From the NCBI GenBank assembly GCA_008973525.1, contig WACJ01000180.1, positions 124,001 through 188,000 on the forward strand: a stretch of DNA of 64,000 nt. Reading direction: 5' to 3'. The stretch comes from Stenopsyche tienmushanensis. Its lineage: Eukaryota > Arthropoda > Insecta > Trichoptera > Stenopsychidae. Every line of letters starts with the position of its first letter. The first letter of the stretch is position 1. Positions 43,901 through 55,089 of this stretch are shown here, piece after piece. The translations under genes and the position numbers were made by a program. The notes below the pieces were generated by a model that saw only the letters and a program-made list of their open reading frames with translations, ran no database searches and had not been told where the DNA came from.

Positions 43901-46408
43901 ACAAAGTTTTATTGCAATTGGATAAACGGTATGGAAGCGCATTAAATACGGACAAACAAACATTATTTTTATATAGTAAACTATGCCTATGTTACTCGCG
44001 TAATCCTTATCAATAAATGGATAAAGTTTTATTGCAATCTAATGAATGGTATAGCAGCGGATTATATACGAACAAAGATATATTAATTTTTATATATTAG
44101 ATTTGACCACTTAAGCGTCAGCGACTCACTGATTAGTCGCTATATTTTTTCGATTAAAAAAAATAATAACTAAAAATTATTATGTAAATTCAACAAAAGT
44201 CATCAAGGCTGTCCATTGAATAATCTAATAAATTAATAATAAAAAAAAATATTATTTATTGTGACAGCCCTGGATAAGAAATGCTCAAAGCCCCTAAATT
44301 ATCCCGTAGGACAACATGTGGTATACATGCATATGCTACTACACACAAATCGCGTTTAGACTAGCGGTTAATATATGTATAAATATTATAAAACTACTTT
44401 TTACGCAATTTCTAATATATCACTGGCAGTTAAGAGGTTAATAAGTATAGTATTTCATTCATAACTTAAAAATGGTCTTAAACTGGTATTAATTTTAACG
44501 TTATATGATATGTTTTTAATATATATTCCGCGAAATAATAAGCAATCTATTACCATCATTCAAACAACCTTGAACGCGGTTCTTCCCGCTGATTCCGCAG
44601 ATGTCTCGCAGCTGAAATCTCTCTCTCCGTGTTTAAAACAAAAATCTTGAACAAGAAGGTCGACTTTACATTATCTTCTGATCATCTTCAATAGCAAACG
44701 ATCCCGCGTAAAGTCGTCCATCTTAATATATTATAGGCAATTTAAAGTTTTACATTACAATTAATATCGAATTTTATGCACATTATTAAATTTTATTAGA
44801 ATAAATAAAAGGTCAAGAATAAATGGAACAGGACTAAAATGAACAGTTATTTTTTTATTTCGGTTTTGGTTTTGGTTTCGGTTACGTTCCTCACATTTAT
44901 ATTGGTTCGATTACGCTTTTGTTCCGGCAAAAATAACGGTTTTACAGGTTTTCAATTTAGTTTCGGCTCGAATCCCAGGAATAGAATAAGCAATTATACA
45001 AATCTTTGAGCTAAACGAAAGAAAATCGTTTTCTAAATTAGATTTTCGCTTCATATTAGAAAGGAAAAAGATGTAACATAAACTCAATTTGAAATTTTTG
45101 AAATGGCTTAAAATCTGTGTCTCATAAATATTGAAAACTTTTACCATTAACATGTAACTTAATGGCTACTCCTGTATGTTGTGGCTTGACTTTGTCTCAT
45201 CTCATTCTCCTGTTCATACATAGCCCAAGGCTCAACGATGGGGTCCAAGCGGAAGGAAATCTCATCCTTTGTAATTAAATAAAGTTTGGCTCATTTGATA
45301 CAACGAAACTCTATTAAGGTGATGAAAAGGATGCAAGAACAAACTTTTCCATAAAAAGAAAAAATACATCCCATTTCCATCGATCACTCTTTAGGCCCTA
45401 ACTCTAATTACTGATCAACTTTTGCGATATTTTAAGATACGATATATTTACAAATTCAATCACAATAAAAGCATTATAAGTCGAATTAAGCTCTGGAAGT
45501 AGAAGGTTTATTTATACATCCAAAGCCTTATAACTTTAGAAATTATATTCGCTGTTCTCATTAACATATGATAAATTTAATCAGTTTTAATCTTTCATTA
45601 TATTCGTTATATTTTATCTAATTGTACAGTATTTCTTTATTTAATGGATTAAATAAGGGATAGATTGCCATAATATTGTTAACAATTTATCAATAATTTT
45701 AAGATCAGAAGGTATCCATATACAATAGATGTTGATGTTTCTCATTGATGAAATTTATCATTTCAGATCTTGCTAATATCTCACTATTTCTCATTATGTT
45801 AATTGCCATACCTTACTTTATTAAATTCAAGCCATTGCATTATATTATTAAGTACTGCAAGCGTAGTATAGTTACCTTTTACATTCTGAATTGGCTTAAT
45901 TCCTCTCATGTAACCATTATTGTGTTTTGCATTGGCTTAATGAGGATGTGCTAGAAAGCAAGTAAAGTATAGCTAATTAATTAAGGCATTGTCGAAAAGT
46001 AGACGTGCTTTTGCATTGTCGCAAGTGTTGAAAAGTTAATTAGAGAGTATATTTGAGGTAATAGACACTAATGGACAACCACGAGTTATTCAAAATATAA
46101 GCATTAAATGCTTTCGTTAAGCTCAGAGTAAGAACATTTCACAATTTATGTTTATATGAATCAATTATTTTCAGGTTAATATATGATCGAAATCATGACC
46201 TGGTTAAATTCTCACTTTCCTATAGTCACTCGCTGTTTCATTATATTGATTATCATTCTTTCTATTGAATGAATAAACCTGATGACACTCGTAGGAAAGT
46301 GGATAGGTCTTAAACAGGTCAAGCTAAAATGAACACGCTGTCATCAACGCTTTAACAACTCTAATGAAATGAAATTAGTAACACTTGATCTAGTGGTATT
46401 TTTCGTAT
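43901..46408. other. Long intronic stretch, no confirmed gene
   Basis: Contains a 7-bp-stem hairpin (AGCGACT/AGTCGCT, about 44121-44142). It also has a mini-element with AAGGCTGTCCATTGAATAA and TTGTGACAGCCCT ends (about 44205-44272), and a TTCGGTTTTGGTTTTGG tract at 44860-44995 resembling the CGAACCG hAT-like family at 53078. ORF 45745-45954 is hydrophobic and AT-driven; not supported. Confidence 0.35.
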
Positions 46409-47258
46409 TAGGGGTACCGGATTACCGGATCGATACCGGATCGTTTTACAATATCGTCCTTTTTAATGGACATTTGTGAGAGTAATAAATTGGTTATATA
46501 AGTAGAACCCGAAATGGTTTTCGTTTTATTGCTTGACCGTTTTTTGGGATTGGTTGCACTTAGACTGCTGCACTTTCAAGTCGTATTTTGTGCTCTTTTG
46601 GTGGCCATACTTATCAAGAATAAATTATGATTTTTAAAATTCGTGTATCGAAGTGATTTACATTGTAATAATGCTCGCCCCCATGCGGTGAAAATAACGT
46701 GGTAAAAATAAACAGTCTTAGACGAAAGACAAGCGACATCTTCCATCTCTCTTCGGGTGCAATGTGTTATTTTAACAACGCCATCTCTTGTGGACCTGCG
46801 GAGACGTTACAGCTGCATACCGACCGATCGCTACTTGCGCGTGAGCCGTTGCCGGTTGGGAAGTGACGCACAAGAGGCGCGAGTCGGGAAGAATCGTCGG
46901 TTGGCCTTGGCTGTGGGAGGTCGTCCCTCCTGCAGGCAGATCTCTCTCTCTCTCTCTCTCTCTATCGTGTGCAATAAATAGTTATTTAGAGAAAAGAGTC
47001 TTTCTATTTGACACCCTCTTCTATTGAAGAACGGACCCGTGCGCTAACGCGACCATTTCGACAAGTACGTGGAGGCGGGGAGTCACCCGAAGACTCAGCC
47101 CTCGAGAGCGCCCCCGCCATTTTTTTCTTAAATTGCACATTAAAATGAATAAAAAGATAGAAGAAAATTATAGCTATCGAACCAGTAAATAATTGACAAA
47201 TATTTTTATAAAGTTATTTTTTTTATCTAAAAAACGAAACTCTCATCCGGTACCCCTA
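46409..47258. mobile_element. Candidate element with TAGGGGTACCGGAT ends, carrying an LTR
   Basis: The left end TAGGGGTACCGGAT (46409) is matched by an exact inverted copy at 47258. Between them lies LTR family L copy 2. The inner sequence beside the left end repeats ACCGGATCGATACCGGATCG. The 8-bp flanks (TTTCGTAT, ATATATAG) do not match, so a clean insertion is not proven. Confidence 0.4.
46733..47118 (+). mobile_element. LTR family L, copy 2 (truncated both ends)
   Basis: Matches 1969-2368 through GCGACATCTTCCATCTCTC, the CTTGGCTGTGGGAGGTCGTC block, a (TC)n run, AATAAATAGTTATTTAGAG and GAGCGCCCCCG. The head and the terminal GTTACA are missing. The ORF 46757-46981 is LTR sequence. Confidence 0.8.
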
Positions 47259-47516
47259 ATATATAGCTCTATTTACTTCATAAATTTGATTTTGATGGCA
47301 ATGACATTATTTTATCGAGCCAATCCAGATATTCGAACGAGTTTGATTAGAACCCACTTTCTCCTTCGGAGAACAAGAACCAGTTATGGCTTCGGGCATT
47401 GTCAATGCAAATATTCACTAATTGAATATATCGGACCGACATGTTACATACATGCAAAATTTGGGTCAGTTTAACCAGGTGTTATTACATTAAGACGGAC
47501 ATGCAACCAGGTATCG

Positions 47517-47589
47517 GTTTCCGTGGTGTAGCGGTTATCACATCTGCCTAACACGCAGAAGGCCCCCGGTTCGATCCCGGGCGGAAACA
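47517..47589 (+). tRNA. tRNA-Val (AAC), copy 5
   Basis: The only plus-strand tRNA-Val in the window, identical over 73 nt to the other four. The trailer TTTTGATATTTTTGG again starts TTTTG directly after the discriminator. Confidence 0.97.
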
Positions 47590-48150
47590 TTTTGATATTT
47601 TTGGAGACATAACGAAACATTATCTTATCTTTTTTGCTTCCAAAGATAAAAGAAAAGATCGTAATTTAGCTACAAAGATGTCTTTGTTTATTTCCGATAT
47701 GATTATGTTTCAAAATTTTGAAAATCAAAAATTGGAACTACGATGATTATTTGGAATTTTTTTTTAAATTTTGCAAAAAAAATGTCACCATATAATTGGA
47801 TGCAATGGCATCTAGTGATTAACTTATTATCAATATTTGATGAATTTATTTTGCAATTATCATTGAGAATTCGCTGGAGATTTTTTTGCTCAAATTCAAA
47901 TCACAACGCAAGATAATTTCCGTTAAGGGTCGAAGTCCCGTCAATCAAAATCTCATCGCTCAATATCCCGACAAGTAGGAATCTGAAAAGGCTAAATTTT
48001 AACCATCGATTGAATTACAATTACGTATTAACAATATAAGCTGCCAAGGCGACATCTATAATATTTATAACAAACACTTATTTTTGCAAAAAAATGAATT
48101 ATTGAATATAATTATTATTGAGATAATAGAGTTTTGAAGCTTCTCACCCA
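47590..48150. other. Intronic stretch, no gene seen
   Basis: No ORF, RNA gene or repeat end was recognised. Confidence 0.45.
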
Positions 48151-48820
48151 AATGCGGCAGGGAAACTTCCTTATTTGAAACGCGTGTCCTGAAACGACAG
48201 TTATTGCAAGAAGGATAAGATGATATTTATTTGAAAGAACAAAACCTAACGTAAAACTATTTGATGTACATAGTTAAGAATTAACATCATTGGACTATGA
48301 TTTTTTGAAAAAAATAGTCAGACAGTTATGGCCAATTCTATTGGTTATGTCCACGTGATTGAGGCGTATTTTTAACGAAAACTTAAATAAATGGATATGG
48401 AAGATATATGGTTTTAACAGGATGGCACCACGGCCCACACGGCGTGAATGTCAATAAATCTTTTGCAAGAACACTTTCCCGAACGCCTCATCTCCTTGCG
48501 GGGTGATCTTCCCGGGCAGAAATCCCTAATTTACACTAACCATCTAAGGATCCTGTCTCAACTGAATAACAATGTTTAAACTGCTATCAACAACAATGTT
48601 GATGTAGACTTGGAAAAATTGGCGAAAAGCATAAAAACTCGACTTATCATAATGCATTGATTAGAATGGAAAGCACATTAATGATATAAATTTTAAAATA
48701 AAATAAATAAAAACTTTAAATGTTTTTCTATAACATGAAAAAATAATTAAATGATTAAAGTCTTTACTGTTTGTGTTAATCATTTTTAAAATAAGTTAGT
48801 TTCCCTGTCGCACTCTGTAC
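48151..48820 (+). mobile_element. Tc1/mariner-superfamily element with transposase remnant (GCAGGGAAA ends)
   Basis: The left end GCGGCAGGGAAACTTCCTTA and the right end, reverse-complemented, GTACAGAGTGCGACAGGG form diverged inverted repeats, shared with the short MITE at 30191. At 48420-48530 the frame reads QDGTTAHTA, a stop, then LLQEHFPERLISLRGDLPG. This is the block around the second catalytic Asp in DDE transposases with a QQDGATAHTA motif. The C-terminal NVDVDLEKLAKSIKTRL follows near 48600. The first Asp region is deleted. Confidence 0.75.
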
Positions 48821-49294
48821 AAAATAGTCATCATTATGGAAATACAAAAAAATGAGCCCCTTTTTTACTTAAAAATTATATGGTAATTAAGTGATAATGT
48901 CACTTAATATACTTTTACACAATCTGGTAAAATAATGCATGTTTAATTGAATTGCAAACAGTCTTCTCTAGCGAATTGCCGTGGGTTGATAATTTTGCAA
49001 TATAAAGCAATAAGGCAAGTTTCAAAATTAACCGTTCGATAACTAATAGAGCATATTCACTTGATCTATGAGCTAATTTTCATTTCATCTAAAGTTTAGA
49101 TGGCCATTAGGAGTTCCAAGTATTTGTAAAATCGATTATTCGACTAACGAATATGAAATTAGTAAAAGATTCGAGTATTCGGATATACATAGATGTTGCT
49201 TGGACTTTTTTCTCTGGTTTTCCTATGTTCCAAATATATTTAATAACAACGTGTTAAGCATAAAAATAGTTGTTGGTTTAATGTTTTGTTTCCA
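48821..49294. other. Intronic stretch, no gene seen
   Basis: No ORF, RNA gene or repeat end was recognised. Confidence 0.45.
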
Positions 49295-49615
49295 TGGGCG
49301 ATTTACCAACCCCACGTAGTAGCGCTGTTAACAGCGACATCTTCCATCTCTCATCAGGTGCAATGTGTTATTTTAACAACGCCATCTCTTGTGGCCCTGC
49401 GGTAACATTGCACCTGCATACCGATGGATCGCTTCTTGCGCGTGCGCCGTTGCTGGTTAGGTAGTGACGTGCAGGGGGCAGGAGTCGGGAGAGTCGTCGG
49501 TTAGCCTTGGCTGCAGGAGGACGTCCTTCCTGCAGCTAGATCTCTCTCTCTCTCGGGTGGAATAAATAGTTATTTAGAGAAAAGAATCTTTCGAAAGAGT
49601 AGAACTATTTCGACA
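49295..49615 (+). mobile_element. LTR family L, copy 3 (3'-truncated)
   Basis: Starts TGGGCGATTTACCA with CCCCACGTAGTAGCG following, the same start as copy 1. It contains AATAAATAGTTATTTAGAG at 49561 and stops before the GAGCGCCCCCG block. The clean shared start in copies 1 and 3, with unrelated sequence upstream, fixes the LTR left boundary. Confidence 0.8.
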
Positions 49616-50639
49616 ACCTTGACACATAGGACAGAGCCCAACCCAAAAAAAATGTATTAAGACCCTTAATAGTCATCTATAAAATCACTATTTTACCATG
49701 ATAATTAATATAAACAATGCTGTTTTATGAACAAAACACATTTCAATTATAAAATCGGGCATTTCTTATGAAAACACCAGGTATCATAAATTTAAAGTGA
49801 CAGCGTCATTAAAGATAATTACAACATTTTTGTTAGTCACTGCCAAGTGCTTAAAAACTTGGCACGTCTTCCTTGAATTATATGTAATTTTTATTACTGT
49901 CTTACAATATATCAATGATCAAAGGCCGAATAATAGATCCAAAAAGATATTTTGGAAGCGGGAGCTAAATCCTTTCGACATCTAATCTCAATGTTCCACT
50001 TTGACGTACCTTTTTTAAATTTATTTATCATCGAGGAATTGAATCGCGATAATGTTGATTCAACATACGGTACAATGGATCACATATGTATGTAAATTTA
50101 GTGAGCACTTATCCGAGATGAAAGGAAGTGAGCGTTCAACCATTGTGTCCCGACAACCGTTTCCAACATTGAAGAACATTCCTCTGCCTGTGATTAACGA
50201 CCGTTTCTCCGTCCTCGCAAAATACCCAAACAATCGTCGTCGTCCTTGTTTGCCTTAAATCAAAGTTTCCCTTCGACCGAGAAAGACGTGGCATTAATGA
50301 CTAGTCGTTAAAATCTCAAGGATAGAAAACACGAAAAAGAATCGAAAGGACATCCAGCAGCAAATTGCTTCAATCTGATGCGAATTGATTGCGTCTGAGC
50401 TTGCGGAGGGCATTTTAAGCACGGCTATTCTCTTCTTGGATAAAGATTTTTTTTTAAATTGTGGTACATTACGCAATGCCATTCATTATATAGCGACACG
50501 TAGTTCAGGTTCACATTGAAGATATGACGGAGCTAATTTCTAAACGCTCACCCAGCAAGCCGCCTGGGTGAACGTATCGAAGGAAGCATTTGCAATCACT
50601 TCAATAGGTCGTATGAGTGATTTAACAATAAATTAATAT
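49616..50639. other. Intronic stretch, no gene seen
   Basis: Frames at 49797, 50052 and 50294 have TTG or unsupported starts and no domain. A somewhat GC-richer part lies at 50110-50260. Confidence 0.4.
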
Positions 50640-52195
50640 TAACCTGTATGGTAGGATGATCGTCTATTTGCGAGCGAATCCCAATGATTCCGAAAGAGCA
50701 ATCTTGTACGTTGAAATCGGAGAGAGACAGAGATAGATAAAACGTCTTGCAGTTCGGTAACTGTGGATGGGAGATAAAGACGGAGAGCTTGTTGCGTACA
50801 TCGCACGTTAATCCAAATTTATAAACTAATAATAATGATATGTGAATGATATAATTATTCTATTTCAAGTTTATTGTATATGTTTATTTGAAGTAATTAT
50901 CGAATATTTTGTGCTATCGACAGTGTTTATTTATTTAACTCATTCATCGCTGCGTCCACCAGATATGCGCGACGGGCATTCCCCCACGCGTAATCCCGGG
51001 ATTAGAAAACGTAATCCCGAAAATTTCGGGATTGAAACTTTTATCTAACAGAAATCGTACACCTCACCAATACGATGAAGGCTACTAAATCGAGACATTC
51101 CCGACGAATTCTGGACGCTTGGAAACAGTGGCGTAATTACTAATTGGCGAACTTAGGCGACGCCTAGGGGCAGTAACTGTCTAATCTATGTATACATATA
51201 TAGCGTGCATGTATTTTTTTCAAATTGTTATATAAACCTTTCCCTACCGGTGATGTATTTACTACACCTCGATTCTGATAATGGGAATATCGATATGAAA
51301 TATAATAGATAAGGGGCTCAAAATTTGTGTATTCCTCCGTAATATAATTAGGAATCATATCAAAGTATTATTGTATATAAATATTCATCTGTAGCGACGG
51401 AAATAAATAATTTGTCGGAAAATCGGGAATTTTGCGAGTTTTAGTCCGTTTCTCAGCAGAGCATATTTTCAAAATAATATTTGAATTTTTTAGTGTTTTA
51501 TTTATCTATTTTTGAATTGTATTTTTGTCTTTTATCACATAAATAAAATTCTTTGGCCTTCAAGTGATTTTTTATATTGAACAAATGGACTTATTAGTAA
51601 TTTTTGACAATCCCGAGATCCCGGGACTGGTCCCGGGATTGTCTAATGAAATCTCGGGATCGAAATTTTGGCTCGGGATTAGATTCCCTAATTGAGACCT
51701 TTTAACATTTTTTCCCCGCTTCCTGGCGATCGAAAATTTATCTCATATTTTTGAAACAAAGAGTAAAAATCCTTCTAATAGATTTGCCATGCAGATTTTT
51801 ATGAATTTCTAAACCGTGAAATGCTTTTTTCGGTTTCTTCTTTTCATTGTCGGGCCTAGCATATTCCGATCACAACCATTCTCTTACTGGAAGTTGCCGG
51901 AATCTTCTAATTTGAGTATAAAAAAATACTGTGTGTTTGCATAAAAAGTGTGCTTTTCAACCGAATGAAAGCTCTGGGATAAGTGCAGTGAAATCTTAAA
52001 TGGTTTCCAAAAAGCGAATCTAGCGTTTGACTGTTACGTATTTCTATAACGACTTTACGAACGAATGTTAACTTTACGAACGTCTTTTTATAATGTCTTC
52101 CAGACGACAACTGGCTGGATAATGACCGAATCAAAATTATCGATCTAAGATAAAACAACACCTCAGAGAAGACGCGCCACTTGTCGTTCGTGTTT
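50640..52195 (-). repeat. Unclassified repeat R1, copy 2 (interrupted by a TAGGG-end MITE)
   Basis: On the minus strand it matches 55280-56470: TTGTTTTATCTTAGATCGAT, AGTTAACAT with CGTTATAGAAATA, AGATTCGCTTTT, GTGGACGCAGCGATGA, AACACTGTCGATAGCACA and AAGCTCTCCGTC. The MITE at 50991-51690 splits it between the TAGATTCGCTTTT and CATATCTGGTGGACGCAG blocks. Copies 2 and 3 thus form a broken inverted repeat around the first receptor coding exon. Confidence 0.75.
50991..51690 (+). mobile_element. TAGGG-end MITE family, nearly complete copy inside R1
   Basis: Contains AATCCCGGGATTAGAAAA on the left (the outermost 40 bp are missing), CTACCGGTGATGTATTTACT in the middle and GGCTCGGGATTAGATTCCC with TA at the right end. 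It is oriented opposite to the copy at 21018-21799. Confidence 0.8.
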
Positions 52196-52252
52196 ATCCT
52201 AGATTAGATAGATTACTCTCTTTTTTGTATGCCTTTATATAATTTTTCAATA

Positions 52253-52331
52253 CCGTGCCAGCAACCTATGAATGGCTATTTTATTACAATTACTCTGCAG
52301 TCCAACGCTCTACCAACTGATTTATCGAAAG
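52253..52331 (-). pseudogene. tRNA-Tyr pseudogene that retains the intron
   Basis: On the minus strand it matches the gene at 43416 through ATCAGTTGGTAGAGCGTTGG and CATAGGTTGCTGG. The acceptor stem no longer pairs, the D-arm is damaged and the anticodon triplet reads GCA instead of GTA. A 20-21-nt insert remains at the intron position, so the copy arose at the DNA level. Confidence 0.8.
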
Positions 52332-53077
52332 TAAGTATGTATTTTTTTAAACATTTTATTAATCATAAATTCATCGATAACGTCCCGCAATTTATTTCCT
52401 GAGTTTAAGAATACGAATTTCTTGTCCCCCCAAAAGATCCACTATCTCCTGACAAATGTTAAAATAATTGCCAATGGACCGTTATCTCTTTGTGTCATCC
52501 ATGACTCGAAAACGATCTCGCCAAAGAATTGCTCCTACAAGCGAAATAAGGAAACTACAGAATGAACGAGAAAACTTACCCCGTAACTTTCCCATTTGTC
52601 TTCTCGGAAACAATACTTCCTTTTACAATTTCGCATTCCGAGTTTCTCCACTTAAGCTATTAAAAAAAATACTTGAGAATTTAAAAAAATATATACGACG
52701 CGTTGTAATAATAAACCGCATGAGATGTGTACAAATTTATGATGAATCGAAAATTGAGTGAAACGTCGATATCTAAATTTCCCCAGGCGCAAACCTGATA
52801 ACGGAAATGATTTTTATGCCAAAAAATATCCGAAACATCTTCTACATCATACGATACATTAATCATATTCAGCGATAAAGGCAATATTTTTAATTTTTTT
52901 AAAAAAAATATATGCTACTTTTTACTATTCAATATTAACAATCGAATATTTTTTAGCATAATTTTACGCGAGGGAGCATAAATATATGTACATAAATTTA
53001 TGGATGTGTTAAACATCTATATTTTAAGGGTGTTAAATATGGCTGCCAACTCATATTTATTTTAATATCCTTTTTAT
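52332..53077. other. Intronic stretch, no confirmed gene
   Basis: A 97-codon plus frame (52468-52761; first ATG two codons in) has no recognised domain and a Lys/Arg/Ile-rich C-terminal half. It is probably a chance frame. Confidence 0.35.
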
Positions 53078-53340
53078 CAGGGATACGAACCGTTATTTTT
53101 TTCGAATTCGAACCGGAATAAAATAGATAACCGGTAAACCGCTATTTTTTTTAAAAAACTAAACCGAAATGAAAATAATAGCAGGGGATTCAAAGCAATA
53201 TAAGTATTAGGAACGTAACCGAAATATAAACCAAAATAAAAAAGTTAACAGAGATTCGGACCGGAACGAAACCGGTAAATGATAAAACTATTATTTTTGT
53301 CGGAGAGAAAACCGTAATCGAACCGAAATATACTCTTTAA
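53078..53340 (+). mobile_element. hAT-like repeat with CAGGGATACGAACCG end
   Basis: Begins CAGGGATACGAACCGTTA. The head recurs at 60232 as CAGGGCTTCGAACCGTTA. The body is built of AACCG/CCGGTAA/ACCGAAAT variants on one strand. No second end or transposase was seen. Confidence 0.45.
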
Positions 53341-54521
53341 TTATTAATTATTCTTTAATTAACATATCATTTACCATTTCTGCTTTCTTTACTCGCGTGA
53401 TGCTAACGAATTGAGGGTGAGTGCTAGAAATTAAATATTAGGGTGCGTAACGTTTGGAAAGGATTCTTTAGAAGATGCATTTTAAGAACTTCAATCAAAA
53501 AATATATAAAGACGTGGGTTATATAAAATATAAAATACACATTCATCCAGCGAAAATATTAAACATCACTGTAGAGAATTTCATGTATTACCACATCAAA
53601 GTATCATTCCCATTTTTAGAGTTTTCGACAAATGATGGACATTCTTTGTGAGATTTATCCGAACAATTTCTTAAATTAAACAACACAAAAGAACCCTCGC
53701 AATGCGTACCTTCAAGTTAACAAAGCCAAGAATATTTCATTCTTGTCTTTATGGCATAATCGCAGCAAATCATTAATAACTGAAAATATTTATTACAATT
53801 AAAAATAAGGGATACATTTTAGATTAAATTGAATCTCACAACAATAAAATACATTTTGTATAGAGAATTCATGGAATCGATGCGAATATATTTATTTTTA
53901 AATGAACAAAAAACTATACTCTAAAGAATGTACACATCTCATCTATAAAATCTACATTTGAATTTAAAAAATATAGTTATATTTCTGTGAATTAATCAAG
54001 TGTGAATACATTTGATCGATTGGTGACACCCTACATGATACTTAATTGTGTTGATGGGGTCATTTATGCTTGGATAAAAACGAATTCCTCCCCAAATAAA
54101 ATTCTCATAGCAACAAAGATATCGTGGAATTTCATAAATTGTTTCTGCTTTTAAGATTTAATATCGATTTCATATTAGATTAGGGTAAATCACAAATCGT
54201 GCGTTGACCTGCCTAACCGTCCAGTGAACTTTCGCAGAGGCCCTTCGGATAGATTATGGCTTTTCCTGAGACAAATTGCGTTCTGTCCTATACAATATGC
54301 TATATAAAGATTTCGAAATGATTAACCGATAGATTTTTTATGGCATAGAGCATTGAATGGTCGTCGATATGACATTTTTCCTCGAGCAAATCGACCATTC
54401 ATACACAATTTTTGATGCATTGTTGATTAAATCCAAAGCAAAAATTAAATAATATATGATGCAATGGTGATGATTTAAAACTATTCCTATTTACGCAAAG
54501 AGTACTTTAAAAACTACTTAC
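53341..54521. other. Start of the 34-kb receptor intron, no gene seen
   Basis: On the minus strand the intron begins with donor GTAAGT at 54521. No further exon-like frame or repeat end was recognised in this stretch. Confidence 0.5.
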
Positions 54522-54784
54522 GTGTTTGGTACATTTCTCATTGCTCTGTGCCTCAGAAAGACAATGACCAACGTGCCATTTCCGAGAACACCCACCACAA
54601 ATATTATAGCGAACACCACTGGAACTATATACGTCTCCGGTCTTTCTGAGTAGGGGGTGTAGTCACCCAAGTCTTCGGGCACGGTGGGATAGACAGTCGG
54701 CGTCGATTTTGATATCGCCCAGGTAACATTGGCTACCATTTCTGTGATGTTACTTAACCAGCTATTTTCGTATTCCTCCTCCAT
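54522..54784 (-). CDS. CCHa1-R: CCHamide-1 receptor-like GPCR, first coding exon (N-terminus, TM1)
   Basis: Encodes residues 1-87 plus two bases of Thr88. The start is the ATG at 54784 in an ACAATGG context. Upstream the reading frame is open only to a splice acceptor (TTGTTTATTGCAG, ending 54800), so a 5' untranslated or further exon lies upstream; the TTG at 54805 is inside the acceptor and not a start. Features: N-glycosylation sequons at Asn12 (NIT) and Asn19 (NVT), an acidic extracellular segment, then PETYIVPVVFAIIFVV and GVLGNGTLVIVFL (TM1, with Asn69 of the GN motif). RHRAMRNVPNT forms the first intracellular loop. It ends at donor GTAAGT (54521). These blocks are highly conserved in insect CCHamide receptors, which signal feeding or circadian peptide status. 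The exon joins 20173 in phase. Confidence 0.92.
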
Positions 54785-54799
54785 TGTGTAGTTCCAAGT
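54785..54799 (-). promoter_or_regulatory. 5' leader bases between splice acceptor and start codon
   Basis: Fifteen bases follow the acceptor AG (54801-54800) before the ATG. They have no stop in frame, so coding continuity from an upstream exon is possible but not required. The polypyrimidine-rich acceptor argues that transcription starts further right of 54800. Confidence 0.6.
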
Positions 54800-55089
54800 C
54801 TGCAATAAACAAAAGGGTTGAGATCAAGATAGAAATGAGAAAAGCATCTATTCGCTCGCTAAAAGATTTCTTTTTGTATTATAGTATACATGTATTTTCT
54901 CACTATTGTATAGTACACAATATACATTTTTTTGCAAACGAAAATATGATTAAAATAGTTTCTATTCGCCTTAATATTTATTGAAAACTTCTCCTTGTAT
55001 TTAATATGGCAATTTATATATATATTTTTATATCAGTGTGACCATACAGTCACACTAATTAAATTTACCCTTTGAGTAATGACCTAATT

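Noticed and set aside
54785..54805. TTG at 54805 as start of the receptor frame
   Set aside because: TTGCAG here is the end of a splice acceptor. The first ATG in good context is at 54784.
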